Below are positions 9,237 to 18,792 of a stretch of 64,000 bases of DNA, piece by piece. The DNA lies in assembly GCA_963929865.1 (NCBI GenBank), contig CAWVKK010000059.1:50383-114382 (forward strand), in the 5' to 3' direction. Made by a program: the position numbers and the translations under genes. The DNA comes from JAGZHZ01 sp963929865. GTDB taxonomy: Bacteria; Bacillota; Clostridia; Lachnospirales; Lachnospiraceae. The notes below the pieces were generated by a model that did not search any database, was not told the origin of the DNA, and saw nothing but the letters and a program-made list of their open reading frames with translations. Within the stretch, counting starts at the first letter, position 1, and every line of letters starts with the position of its first letter.

Positions 9237-10937
9237 ATGAAGAACAAGAGAAGATCGATTAAAAACAAACTTTTTCAGATTATTATGATCAGTACGATTA
9301 TCAGTATTTTAGCAAGCTGCCTGGTATCCTTTACGGCGATCTATTCGATGGAAAAAAACCAGATCCAGAAAAATATGCGCTTTTCTCTGAACCAGATGAT
9401 TTCTTATCTGGATCAGGGATATCTCAACCTGGTCAATGTGATGCAGAGCTTAGAGCCGGGCGGCAGCACAGGGGCAATTGTGACCGACTTTTTAGAAGAG
9501 CAGGACAACTATGAAAAAGCGGTGAAAAGAGAGATTCTGGCGGAGTCGTTATCCAATATTTTATTTACAAACCTGAGCGTCAGAGAGATTTACTATATCG
9601 ATCCGGAAAGCCAGGAGGTCTTCTGCGGGAGCGGAGCCTCGTATGCAAACGCGCAGGAAAAGGAGGAGGAGCAGGCGCTTAAGAAAGTGGGGGACCATTT
9701 CTTTTTCTGCCTGGAAAAAAGCGACAGCCAGTACGAAGAAGCATACATCGTCTCTATGCTGAAAGAAAACCAGGATTTTGGGCAGGAGATCTTTGACATT
9801 TATATGGAACAGCAGATCGAGAGCTTTGGCGAGACAGAGTACGCTCTGCTCCAGATCGACGAAGACAGAAGAATCCGCTATACCGAGTCGGAGGATTTTC
9901 ACACAGGAGAAGTGATAGAGGGAGAGTGGAACGAGGAAGACAACTATGAGACGTTCCAGCAAAATGGAAACTATGTGATGCTCTCCAAGAGCAGAATGGG
10001 ATTTTACTATGCGCTGTCCATCCCGCTGTCCGTCTACAACAAAGAGACGAATATGTGGCAGATGAGGATGATTGTGATTGTCATGGCGTCTCTTGTTCTG
10101 TTCTACAGCATCGTCGTTGTGATTTACCATATGATCGGAAAGCCGATCCAGAAATTAAAACAGGAGATTGAGGAGACCGGAAAGGGAAATTTCGGGACGA
10201 TTGAGGAGGATACAGGAATTGAAGAGTTCAACCAGGTGATCGCGACGATCAACCGCATGAGAACCGACATCAAGACGCTCCAGGAGAAAGAAAAGACGGA
10301 CGATGAGCTGCGCAAAAAGGCAGAGATCGAAAAACTGATGTACCAGATCAACCCCCACTTTGTCCTGAATACGCTGTACTCCGTCCAGTGGATGGCGCAG
10401 AGGGAGGGAAAGACGCAGATACGGGAGTTTGTCCACAACCTGACGGCGATTCTCTCCTACAATCTCGGAAAAGAAAAGAGCGTCAGCACGCTGCGGACAG
10501 AGATCGAGATTGCGCGAAAGTATATAGAAATTCAAAAAGAGCGATACGATTTTGAGGTGAGACTGGAAGTGGAGGAGGGCAGCTACCTGGACGCGCCGAC
10601 GATCCGGATGCTGCTCCAGCCGCTGATAGAAAACGCCCTGCAGTACGGGCTGGGGACGAGCGGCAGACTGGAGATGTGGATCTTTGAAGATCCTATGCGC
10701 CAGTATGCCGTTATCATCGTGCGCGACTACGGCGAGGGGCTGAGCAGGGAAAAGCTTTGGGAAATCAATCAGCCGCTGGGGATCACAGAACAGAAGCGCT
10801 CCGGCATAGGACTGCGGTATGTGCGGTATATGCTGGAGACATTCTACGGCGGAGAGGCGATCTTAAATGTGAACAGCACCCTGGGAAGAGGGACAAAGAT
10901 CAGCATTTTAATTCCGATCCGCACGGAATCGGAATGA
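9237..10937 (+). CDS. LytS/YesM-type sensor histidine kinase
   Basis: Membrane kinase of 566 residues. It has TM helices at about 13-35 and 280-300 enclosing a long extracellular sensor region, a HAMP linker (GKPIQKLKQEIEETGKGNF), the His_kinase motif YQINPHFVLNTLY (His374) and a HATPase domain with LLQPLIENALQYG and the G-box GIGLRYV. The ATG follows an AAGGAAG site. The response-regulator gene begins 15 bases downstream, and a binding-protein gene follows that. It is divergent from the GH13 gene at 7137-8981. Confidence 0.92.
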   Translation: MKNKRRSIKNKLFQIIMISTIISILASCLVSFTAIYSMEKNQIQKNMRFSLNQMISYLDQGYLNLVNVMQSLEPGGSTGAIVTDFLEEQDNYEKAVKREILAESLSNILFTNLSVREIYYIDPESQEVFCGSGASYANAQEKEEEQALKKVGDHFFFCLEKSDSQYEEAYIVSMLKENQDFGQEIFDIYMEQQIESFGETEYALLQIDEDRRIRYTESEDFHTGEVIEGEWNEEDNYETFQQNGNYVMLSKSRMGFYYALSIPLSVYNKETNMWQMRMIVIVMASLVLFYSIVVVIYHMIGKPIQKLKQEIEETGKGNFGTIEEDTGIEEFNQVIATINRMRTDIKTLQEKEKTDDELRKKAEIEKLMYQINPHFVLNTLYSVQWMAQREGKTQIREFVHNLTAILSYNLGKEKSVSTLRTEIEIARKYIEIQKERYDFEVRLEVEEGSYLDAPTIRMLLQPLIENALQYGLGTSGRLEMWIFEDPMRQYAVIIVRDYGEGLSREKLWEINQPLGITEQKRSGIGLRYVRYMLETFYGGEAILNVNSTLGRGTKISILIPIRTESE

Positions 10938-10952
10938 CAGGAGGGAACAACA

Positions 10953-11972
10953 TTGATAAAGGTTTTGGTGGTAGATGACGATAAGCTTGCGAGAAAAGGA
11001 ATTATCTCGCTGCTGAACTGGGAGAAACACCATATGCAGGTAGTGGGGGACGTGCAGAACGGCAAGGTTGCCCTGGAATTTATCAAGGAGCATGAGGTGG
11101 ATCTCGTCTTTGTCGATATCGATATGCCGGAGATGGACGGGATTGAGTTTATGGAGCGGTGCAGCCGGGAAAACCCGGAGATCCGCTACGTGATTCTGAC
11201 ATTCTATGAAGAATTTTCCTACGCGCAGTCTGTGATCCGGCTGGGAGGGCTTGACTATATCTCGAAGGCGTCCCTGGAATTTACCGACAGCGATTCCATC
11301 TTAGAGAGAATCGAGAAAAAATATGAGGAGAGAAATCAGCACCTTGTCAAGAGCGTCAGCAAGGAAGAGGAGGAGTGGAAGGAACTCAGAGAGCAGTGGG
11401 AGAGTCTTTACTGGGTGTTCGACACGATTTTCTATAGGGAGCTTCTCGAAAAGACAAGATCGTACCGCCCCGATATCCGGGTGCTGGAGCGGCAGATCGT
11501 CCGGTGCATCGGAAAGATCGACGAGCTGCTGGAGCGGCGCGAGACGGATATCCCGTGGTTTCAGTCGGCGGAGGAGATTTTGGAGTGGACGGACCGGATG
11601 CGGGAGGAATACAGAAATTATGACTCGTTTCAGGGAAATGAATTTGTCAGCATTATGAAAGCCGTCAAGATTGCCGAGAGAGATTACACAAAGCACATCC
11701 ATGCCCAGGAGGTGGCGTCGGAGATCGGAATCAGCAGAAGCTATTTCAGCGTAAAATTTAAAAAATATGTAGGCGTCACATTTGGAGACTTTATCCAGAA
11801 TCTCAGGATACAAAAAGCGCAGGAGCTGCTTGCGCGCACAAAGCTGAGCATCATAGAGATCGCATATCAGAGCGGCTATGAGGATGTGTACTATTTTAAC
11901 CGTGTGTTCCGCGAAAAAATGGAGTGCAGCCCCAATGAATACCGAAAAAGAAAAGACAGAGGACAAGAATGA
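10953..11972 (+). CDS. Response regulator with AraC-type output domain
   Basis: YesN-like regulator, 339 residues. Receiver domain (residues 1-120) with VVDDD, phosphoacceptor Asp55 in VFVDIDMPEMDG and the conserved Lys in ISKASLEF. The middle linker is helical. The C-terminal AraC domain (about 235-335) has two HTH motifs (AQEVASEIGISRSYFSVKFKK and IIEIAYQSGYEDVYYFNRVF). It starts with TTG, supported by AGGAGG at 10939-10944 eight bases before. Its stop overlaps the following binding-protein start by 4 bases. Confidence 0.92.
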   Translation: MIKVLVVDDDKLARKGIISLLNWEKHHMQVVGDVQNGKVALEFIKEHEVDLVFVDIDMPEMDGIEFMERCSRENPEIRYVILTFYEEFSYAQSVIRLGGLDYISKASLEFTDSDSILERIEKKYEERNQHLVKSVSKEEEEWKELREQWESLYWVFDTIFYRELLEKTRSYRPDIRVLERQIVRCIGKIDELLERRETDIPWFQSAEEILEWTDRMREEYRNYDSFQGNEFVSIMKAVKIAERDYTKHIHAQEVASEIGISRSYFSVKFKKYVGVTFGDFIQNLRIQKAQELLARTKLSIIEIAYQSGYEDVYYFNRVFREKMECSPNEYRKRKDRGQE

Positions 11973-13597
11973 AGACAAAAAAAATATGGCTGATATGGTT
12001 TGGAATATTACTTTTATTATCGGCAGCAGCGCTGCTGTATCTGGGGTTTTTCGGCAGAAAGGCAAAGGAAGCACAGGAGGAAGAATCCGTCGTCTATCTC
12101 CATCTGGGTGCCGTCCTGGAGGAAAACCAGAGATTTGGACCGGGAGAATCGGCGGAAAACAACCGTTTTCTGGACTGGATCCGGGAGGATCTAAACATCC
12201 AGATTGTGTATGACTGGATTTATTCTGTCGATGAATTTCAGCGGAATATCAATCTCCATATCGAGTGCGACGAACTGCCGGACGCTTTGATGGTCAACGA
12301 GGAGCAGTACAGACAGATGCTGGAATACGGTCAGCTCCAGCCTGTGACGGATGTTTACCGGGAGACAGCGTCGGATAAGATGAAGGCATTTGTGGAGAGC
12401 GGAGGGGAGGAGATGATGGAAAGCGTCATGGAAGACGGGGAGATGATGGCAGTGCCGTTCCCGAATCTGACGGCAAGCGGCATCAACCTGATGTGGATCC
12501 GTCAGGACTGGCTCGATGAGCTGGACATGGAGGTGCCCAGGACAATCGAAGAAATCCAGCAGGTGAGCGCGGCGTTTGCGGAGCGGGAGATGGGAGGAGA
12601 GGGGACGATCGGCATACTGGGACCGGGGATCTCAGACTCCTTGACGGCAGTCGGAAAATGCTGCTTTGGGCTGAACCCGATTTTCAGCGCCTGCCATGCG
12701 TACCCGAAATACTGGTTCCGGGACGAGGAAGGCGCTCTGGTCTATGGATCTGTTCAGGAGGAGGCAAAGGAGGCTCTGCAGATTTTAGCAGATCTGTATC
12801 AGGACGGAGTGCTGGATCAGCAGATTTTTTCGAGAATGGATATTCAGGAGGTGCTCGACGCCGGAAAAGTCGGCATCTTTTTCGGACCGTGGTGGGCGGC
12901 GGAGATGCTGGAACGCGATATCACGCAAAACAAAAGCGAATGGAAGGCGTACGCCGCGCCGGTGGACGAAGATGGAGCTTACACTGTCGCGATGCCGCCG
13001 GTTGTCAATCAGTATCTCGTCATACACAAAAGATGCCAGAATCCCGAAGCTGTCATGGAGATTTTGAATTATGAGATTGAAAATCAGTATGAATGGTCGA
13101 ATGAAGGAAAACTGGAGGGAATCGGCATCAAGGTGTATCCGCTGGAATGGGAGATCGACTACGCAGACGAACTGGAATATACGTATCAGGTCTTAAGAAA
13201 CGAGATGTCCGGCAAAGAGCAGGAGCTGGACTTTTCGGCGCACAAAATGCTCGAAGAGGATTTAGAAGGACTTAAAATGATGAATAAAGAGCCGTATGAC
13301 CATTTTGGGATGGAAGACTGGGACGGGCGGAACACGTATAGCTTTATCAGACTGTACGGAATTTTAAACGGCGTCGCGGCGATCGCCGATCAGGATTATC
13401 ACCCTGTGTATCAGGCGTTTTCCGGACAGACCCAGACAATGAAGCAAAAATGGAGAAAGCTTGAGGCGCTGGAGGACGAGACGTACGCACAGATCATTTT
13501 AGGGAAAAAGCCGATCGAAGCGTTTGACGAATTCGCGGAACAGTGGAGAGAAAACGGCGGAGAGACAATCGCACAGGAAATTGAGGCGTTTCTTTAA
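11969..13597 (+). CDS. Membrane-anchored extracellular solute-binding protein
   Basis: Family 1-like carbohydrate-binding protein of 542 residues. The N-terminus (KTKK then about 20 hydrophobic residues) lacks a lipobox Cys and looks like an uncleaved membrane anchor, unusual for an uptake binding protein. Family features include DELPDALMVNEEQYRQMLEYGQL, MMAVPFPNL and VGIFFGPWWAAEM. It overlaps the regulator gene by 4 bases and no sugar permease gene is present, so it is probably the ligand-sensing arm of the kinase-regulator pair. The ligand is unknown, but the genes on both sides encode GH13 enzymes. Confidence 0.82.
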   Translation: MKTKKIWLIWFGILLLLSAAALLYLGFFGRKAKEAQEEESVVYLHLGAVLEENQRFGPGESAENNRFLDWIREDLNIQIVYDWIYSVDEFQRNINLHIECDELPDALMVNEEQYRQMLEYGQLQPVTDVYRETASDKMKAFVESGGEEMMESVMEDGEMMAVPFPNLTASGINLMWIRQDWLDELDMEVPRTIEEIQQVSAAFAEREMGGEGTIGILGPGISDSLTAVGKCCFGLNPIFSACHAYPKYWFRDEEGALVYGSVQEEAKEALQILADLYQDGVLDQQIFSRMDIQEVLDAGKVGIFFGPWWAAEMLERDITQNKSEWKAYAAPVDEDGAYTVAMPPVVNQYLVIHKRCQNPEAVMEILNYEIENQYEWSNEGKLEGIGIKVYPLEWEIDYADELEYTYQVLRNEMSGKEQELDFSAHKMLEEDLEGLKMMNKEPYDHFGMEDWDGRNTYSFIRLYGILNGVAAIADQDYHPVYQAFSGQTQTMKQKWRKLEALEDETYAQIILGKKPIEAFDEFAEQWRENGGETIAQEIEAFL

Positions 13598-13689
13598 AAA
13601 CAGTAAAATTTGGCGAAAATTTTTGAAACAAATGTCTAAAAACAGAAAAATCACAGAAAAAGAGACAGAAGATTCAAAACAAGCCCTCA

Positions 13690-13718
13690 TAGAAACACAG
13701 CAGAAAATAAATTACAAT
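13690..13718 (+). promoter_or_regulatory. Candidate promoter of the second GH13 gene
   Basis: TAGAAA, 17 bases, then TACAAT, 68 bases before the start. Each hexamer matches consensus in 4-5 positions. The 13598-13786 gap is A-rich, and no clear terminator for the upstream operon was found in it. Confidence 0.4.
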
Positions 13719-13786
13719 GGTGCTGTGGTGAATGAGATGAAAAACACAACATTCAGAAAACAATAAACACAGGAGGGCTGGTTTTT

Positions 13787-15538
13787 ATGAACAAAAACAG
13801 AAAGACAGGAAAAAGATACTGGGCGGCAGCGCTCAGCGCAGCGATGATTATGGGGCTGTCTGGATCGTCCGTTATGGCGCAGGAGGGAACGTACACGGAT
13901 GTAAATCTTCAGGACGGCGGAGTGTGGTATGAGCTGAACATCAGAACGTTTGCGGACAGCGATGGAGACGGCATCGGAGATTTCAGAGGAGCAGAGCAAA
14001 AGCTTGGCTATCTGGAGGATTTGGGCGTTACCGGAATCTGGATTCAGCCGATCAACACATCGAACGCTTCTCCGTACAGCACAATTGACTACTATGGAAT
14101 CAATTCAGATTATGGAACCATGGAAGAACTCAAGGCATTTTTAGAGACAGCCCATGAAAAGGGAATCCGGGTGATTATGGATTTGGTTGTCAACCACTGC
14201 GCATACAACAATCCATGGTTTGAGGCGGCTTTGGAAGGTCCTGTCCTGGAGGACGGAAGCGAAAACAAATATTTCAGCTGGTTTAACTTTGTCCCGAAGG
14301 ACGCAGATTTTGTGGACAAGACAGCTCTTCAGATTCAGGAAGAGAGAAACGCCTATGAGGAAGAACACGGAAGCCTGGAAGGATGGGTAGAACAGTATCC
14401 GATGACGGGAGGAACGTATTCCGGAGACAATGCAAACGGCAGATTTGAATCTGTGTGGTGGACGACCGATCAGCTTCCGGACGATTCTCCGTATCAGGGA
14501 AAGGAATTTGACTACACATGGATCGATATTTTCCAGGATAATGTGCCGGACCTGAATTTTGACAATCCGCAGGTGCGCGAGGAATTTATCGAGTGCGCGA
14601 ATTTCTGGCTGGATCTGGGATTCGACGGATTCCGACTCGACGCTGCACGCCATATTTTCGGCGACTATCTGTCAAATATTTACAGCGATGAAATCTTTGC
14701 CAAAAATATGGATTTCTGGAAAGAATTCAGCGAAGGCGTCCACGCAGAGCATCCGGATGCCTACCTGATCGCAGAGGTGTGGGAGAAGGATATCGAAAAC
14801 ATGATTCCGTTTATTGAAGGCGGATATCTGGACAGCCTGTACAACTTCAACCTCAGCAGCAAGATGCTGACAGCGGCAAAGAACGAATCGACGGCGTATG
14901 AATACAAAGAGGGCGAAGAAGTGCTGACAGAAAATCAGAACGGAGATCTGAATATCGTAAGCGACCTGATCGCATATCTGGACCGCTGCAAGGAAATATC
15001 GAACGGAGAATATATTGACTGTCCGTTTTTGGCAAACCACGATCAGGACAGAGTCATGAACCAGCTCGAAGGCGATGTAAATCATGCCCGGACTGCCGCA
15101 TCCATGCTGGCGATGATGCCTGGAAATTCTTTCTTATATTACGAAGAAGAATTAGGGGCAACAGAAAGAAGAGCGATGATGCCGTGGAGCGGAGAAGGAA
15201 TGAGCGTAGAGAGCGCGCAGGCAGGAGAAAACGGACTGTATTCGTATTACAAGGAAATCTTGAACTTAAAGAAAGATAACGAGGTCTTAAGGACAGGAGA
15301 TATCGATGAGTATAACACAGGAGATCAGGGTATCGTTTCCTTTGTCCGCATGACAGAGAGTCAGAGCGTGCTCGTGCTGATCAACCTTACCGGCGAGACG
15401 AAGGAGCTTGATCTGGAGCCTTCTGAGAAATACGGAGAATTTACAAAGATTTTATTCCGCAGTTCCGACGACACACAGAGCAGCCTGGAAGGAAGCCACG
15501 CGAAGATTCAGCCGTACAGCATGTTAGTTCTGGAATAA
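13787..15538 (+). CDS. Secreted GH13 alpha-amylase-family glycosidase
   Basis: Second extracellular GH13 enzyme, 583 residues, with a signal peptide ending near SSVMA-QE (about residue 28). Conserved regions: DLVVNH, GFRLDAARH (nucleophile Asp285), LIAEVWE (acid/base Glu330) and LANHDQDR (Asp419). The C-terminal beta domain (IVSFVRMTESQSVLVLINLTGE) is close to that of the enzyme at 7137, so the two are paralogues with sequence differences around the active-site loops. AGGAGG precedes the ATG. It ends at a strong hairpin before the GH3 gene. Confidence 0.92.
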   Translation: MNKNRKTGKRYWAAALSAAMIMGLSGSSVMAQEGTYTDVNLQDGGVWYELNIRTFADSDGDGIGDFRGAEQKLGYLEDLGVTGIWIQPINTSNASPYSTIDYYGINSDYGTMEELKAFLETAHEKGIRVIMDLVVNHCAYNNPWFEAALEGPVLEDGSENKYFSWFNFVPKDADFVDKTALQIQEERNAYEEEHGSLEGWVEQYPMTGGTYSGDNANGRFESVWWTTDQLPDDSPYQGKEFDYTWIDIFQDNVPDLNFDNPQVREEFIECANFWLDLGFDGFRLDAARHIFGDYLSNIYSDEIFAKNMDFWKEFSEGVHAEHPDAYLIAEVWEKDIENMIPFIEGGYLDSLYNFNLSSKMLTAAKNESTAYEYKEGEEVLTENQNGDLNIVSDLIAYLDRCKEISNGEYIDCPFLANHDQDRVMNQLEGDVNHARTAASMLAMMPGNSFLYYEEELGATERRAMMPWSGEGMSVESAQAGENGLYSYYKEILNLKKDNEVLRTGDIDEYNTGDQGIVSFVRMTESQSVLVLINLTGETKELDLEPSEKYGEFTKILFRSSDDTQSSLEGSHAKIQPYSMLVLE

Positions 15539-15548
15539 TCAGCAGATA

Positions 15549-15594
15549 AAAATCAAGAGATTTCCCGCCGCATGGTGGGAAATCTTTTGATTTT
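15549..15594. terminator. Terminator after the second GH13 gene
   Basis: Long inverted repeat: AGATTTCCC (15558-15566) pairs with GGGAAATCT (15577-15585), and pairing extends into A- and T-rich flanks so the structure is nearly symmetric. It is followed by TTTGATTTT. Confidence 0.8.
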
Positions 15595-15650
15595 ATCGGA
15601 AATCTTTTTGTCTTCCCCCAAAAGAATTGACTTTTCATTGAAAATCTTTT
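15580..15650 (+). repeat. AAATCTTTT direct repeats upstream of the first GH3 gene
   Basis: AAATCTTTT occurs at 15580, 15600 and 15642, spaced 20 and 42 bases, close to multiples of two helical turns. The first copy is part of the terminator hairpin and the third lies inside the candidate promoter spacer. This might be binding sites for an AraC-type regulator, but low complexity makes chance possible. Confidence 0.35.
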
Positions 15651-15655
15651 ATGGT
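15627..15655 (+). promoter_or_regulatory. Candidate promoter of the first GH3 gene
   Basis: TTGACT, 17 bases, then TATGGT, 110 bases before the ATG at 15765. A TGTAGATA variant just downstream is an alternative -10. Confidence 0.5.
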
Positions 15656-15764
15656 GTAGATACCTTAATTAAGAAAACGGAAACGAGATGGGCGCGCGGC
15701 ATCGAACCACAGAAGATTCAGACAGGAAACATAAAAAATAAAAAATCAAGGGGGATTTTTTAAG

Positions 15765-18548
15765 ATGAAGAGAAAGAGAGTCATCGCACTGCTTGCAGCA
15801 ATGACAATGGCAGTGTCAGCCGTACCTATGGTCAGCTATGCAGGAAACTTAGACCCGACTTCAGACGCAATGAACGTTGCGCTTGAGGTAGCGGCAGAGG
15901 GAGCCGTTCTTCTTGAGAACAACGGCGTTCTGCCGATTCAGAAAGACGAGACGCAGGTCGCTGTGTTCGGACGCACGCAGATCGATATCAGCAAAGGCGG
16001 CGGCGGTTCAGGAACCGTTCACACGAGCGCTTCCTACAACTTTATCCAGGGATTTGAGGAGGCAGGCATCCAGTACGACCAGGAGCTGTTTGACGTATAC
16101 TCCAAATGGTGCGCGGAAAATGCGGCAGAGGGAGACAGCAGCACATTCGGAACGATGGGCAACGGCGCTTCTCAGCCGGAGATGCCGATCGACGCGTTAA
16201 ACATGGATGAGATCGCAGGCAGAAACGACATGGCTGTCGTGATTTTCGGAAGAAACTCCAGCGAGGGAAGCGACCGCGCAGAAATCGAAGGCGACTGGTA
16301 CTTATCCGAGGGAGAGGCAACGCTGCTCAAAGCAGTCAGCGAGTCGTTCGACAAGGTGATCGTCATTTTGAACACAGGCGGCATGGTAGACACGAGCTGG
16401 ATCGACACGTACGGAGTAGACGCAGTGTTAGAGGCATGGCAGCCGGGAGGATACGGCTCCATCTCAATCGGAAAAATTCTGACAGGCGAGATCAATCCGT
16501 CCGGAAGCCTGATGGATACCTGGGCATATGAGTATGACTCCTACCCGACACAGGCGATTGCAAGCTCCTCATTTGGAACGAACGTTGTCAACCCGATCTA
16601 CGGAGAGGATATCTATGTGGGATACCGCTATTTCGAGACATTTGATCCGGAAGCCGTAAGATATGAATTTGGATATGGACTGAGCTATACGACGTTTGAC
16701 TATGAAGTCAAAGAGACGAACGTGACGGACGACCAGATTTCGATTTCCGTGGATGTGACCAACACGGGAGACCGCAGCGGAAAAGAAGTCATCCAGGCAT
16801 ATTTCAGCGCTCCGATGGGAACGCTCGGAAAAGCAGCGTATGAGATGGCAGCATTTGACAAGACGCCGGAGCTTGCGCCGGGAGAGAGCTGCACGCTGGA
16901 GCTGACCTTTGACACGGACGATATGGCTTCCTACGATGATTCCGGCGCAACCGGACATGAAAGCTGCTACGTGTTAGAGGCAGGAGATTACAATATCTAT
17001 GTCGGAACGACTGTCAAAGAGCTGACCCCGGCTGCGACCTACACGGTGGACGAGCTGGTTGTAACAGAAGAGCTGACAGAGGTTCTGGCGCCGACCTTCT
17101 CCTTTGACGTGGCAAAGGCTGCGATCGACGACGAGGGCAATTATGCGCTGACCATGACAAAAGCAGCTCTTCGCTCGGCAGACAATAAGATTGAAGACAA
17201 ATGGGATACCGATCTGGAAGCGTATGAGCTGACAGGCGTGGATCAGGGAATCAAGCTGGGACACGTCGCAGAGGGATACGCTACGATGCAGGAATTCATC
17301 TCCCAGTTTACCGTTCAGGAACTCGTTCAGATCTTCGGCGGAATCTATGGAGTGCGCACTGACAACTATCACTACTTCCCGGAATCTGCAGCAGGAGCAG
17401 CAGGCGGCATCGGACAGACACTCGAAAACCGCGGCGTAAACTTCACCGTTATGGCAGACGGACCGGCCGGACTTCGCCTTACCATGAATGAGGACGACAC
17501 CGGAAACACGTACTTCCCGATGGGAACGATGCAGGCCTGCACATGGAATGTGGAGCTGTTAGAGCAGGAAGGCGCTGAGATCGGAAAAGAAGCAAAATAT
17601 AATCAGGTCAGCATCTGGCTGGCTCCGGCGCTGAACATTCACAGAGATCCGCTTTGCGGACGCAACTTCGAGTACTACTCAGAAGATCCTGTCCTTGCCG
17701 GAATGTGCGCGGCAGCTGTCACAAGAGGCATTCAGTCGCAGGGCGTGGGAGTTGCACCGAAACACTTTGCGTTAAACAGCCAGGAATACAACCGCAGCGG
17801 CGGCGATTCCATCGTCACAGAGCGCGCTCAGAGAGAAATTTATCTGAAGCCGTTTGAGATTCTGGTAGAGGAAGGCGATCCGTGGTTTATGATGACTTCC
17901 TACAACAAGATCAACGGCTCCTATGCAGCAACGAACTATGAGCTCCTGACAACCGTACTCAGAGACGAGTGGGGATTTGACGGATGCGTTATGACAGACT
18001 GGGCTTCCGGAAAAGACAACGGAAATGCCAGCATGATCCGCGCTCAGGGCGACCTGTGTATGCCAAGCCTTGTAGGAAGAGCCGACCCTGTTCTTCCGGA
18101 AGGATTTACGACGACAGGCGCAACAGAAAGCTGGTACGGCGTGGTACACTCCGGAATGGTTTACTGCGAGTACTGCGGAACCGAATACGGCGACTACTCT
18201 CTGTTTAAGATCAACAACCTGTACGTTCCGGCAACCGAGCCGTGCTTCGACGAAAACGGCGTGGTAGAATCCTGCGACCGCCCGTATGAGCAGGCAGCAA
18301 TACCGGAGCTTCCGGAAGGATACACCCATGACGACGACTACATCTACGACGAGGAAGGCAACATTGTAGTCGGATACTCCAACTGGATTCTCGACAGCAC
18401 CGGACTGGTCACAGGATATGTGGCAGGCGAGGTATCCTTAGGAGAACTGGAACGCTGCGCAGAAAACGTATTTGAGGGCATCATTACTCTCGGAACGTAT
18501 CAGCCGGTTGACGGCGCTCCTGTCGCAACGGCTGCTTCCGCAGAATAA
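15765..18548 (+). CDS. Secreted GH3 beta-glucosidase-type enzyme with reversed domain order
   Basis: Extracellular beta-glycosidase, 927 residues, with a signal peptide ending near VSYA-GN (about 26). The domain order is permuted: the GH3 C-terminal domain comes first (AEGAVLLENNGVLPI; acid/base candidate Glu167 in SSEGSDRAEIEGDWYL), then a fibronectin-III-like domain (VSVDVTNTGDRSGKEVIQAYFS), then the (beta/alpha)8 domain with DGPAGLR, GRNFEYYSEDP, KHFALNSQE and nucleophile Asp745 in VMTDWAS. This reversed order is known in ruminal and gut clostridial GH3 enzymes. The insert at about 780-860 (YCEYCGTEYGDYS) contains two CxxC-like Cys and is unusual. It is a single gene between terminators. 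Confidence 0.9.
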   Translation: MKRKRVIALLAAMTMAVSAVPMVSYAGNLDPTSDAMNVALEVAAEGAVLLENNGVLPIQKDETQVAVFGRTQIDISKGGGGSGTVHTSASYNFIQGFEEAGIQYDQELFDVYSKWCAENAAEGDSSTFGTMGNGASQPEMPIDALNMDEIAGRNDMAVVIFGRNSSEGSDRAEIEGDWYLSEGEATLLKAVSESFDKVIVILNTGGMVDTSWIDTYGVDAVLEAWQPGGYGSISIGKILTGEINPSGSLMDTWAYEYDSYPTQAIASSSFGTNVVNPIYGEDIYVGYRYFETFDPEAVRYEFGYGLSYTTFDYEVKETNVTDDQISISVDVTNTGDRSGKEVIQAYFSAPMGTLGKAAYEMAAFDKTPELAPGESCTLELTFDTDDMASYDDSGATGHESCYVLEAGDYNIYVGTTVKELTPAATYTVDELVVTEELTEVLAPTFSFDVAKAAIDDEGNYALTMTKAALRSADNKIEDKWDTDLEAYELTGVDQGIKLGHVAEGYATMQEFISQFTVQELVQIFGGIYGVRTDNYHYFPESAAGAAGGIGQTLENRGVNFTVMADGPAGLRLTMNEDDTGNTYFPMGTMQACTWNVELLEQEGAEIGKEAKYNQVSIWLAPALNIHRDPLCGRNFEYYSEDPVLAGMCAAAVTRGIQSQGVGVAPKHFALNSQEYNRSGGDSIVTERAQREIYLKPFEILVEEGDPWFMMTSYNKINGSYAATNYELLTTVLRDEWGFDGCVMTDWASGKDNGNASMIRAQGDLCMPSLVGRADPVLPEGFTTTGATESWYGVVHSGMVYCEYCGTEYGDYSLFKINNLYVPATEPCFDENGVVESCDRPYEQAAIPELPEGYTHDDDYIYDEEGNIVVGYSNWILDSTGLVTGYVAGEVSLGELERCAENVFEGIITLGTYQPVDGAPVATAASAE

Positions 18549-18629
18549 GGGCAGATTAAGACAGAAAAAGCGAGATATCACAGCAGATAAAGAGAAAGGG
18601 CAGCCTCCGGGGCGCCGCACGACATAGCC

Positions 18630-18697
18630 ATACGCTTCTCCCTTTGGCAGACTGGTTTTAAAATCAGAGCAGTCCGGCAGGGGAGAAGCGTATTTTT
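18630..18697 (+). terminator. Terminator of the first GH3 gene
   Basis: A 13-bp perfect stem (ATACGCTTCTCCC at 18630-18642 with GGGAGAAGCGTAT at 18681-18693) with an inner partial stem and a T5 run. Confidence 0.85.
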
Positions 18698-18721
18698 GTT
18701 GTCCCCAAGAAGAAATGATAA

Positions 18722-18750
18722 TTGTATCTGAGCCGGATATCATGTATAAT
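18722..18750 (+). promoter_or_regulatory. Promoter of the PH-like protein gene
   Basis: TTGTAT, 17 bases, then a perfect TATAAT, 42 bases before the ATG at 18793. Confidence 0.6.
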
Positions 18751-18792
18751 AGACATCATGTAAAAAAGATAGACAAAAACGGAGGAAAAAAC

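Noticed and set aside
13596..13651. AAAAACAG repeats 42 bases apart after the second binding-protein gene
   Set aside because: The region is strongly A-rich, the middle copy is missing, and the repeat lies partly in the preceding coding end; chance is likely.
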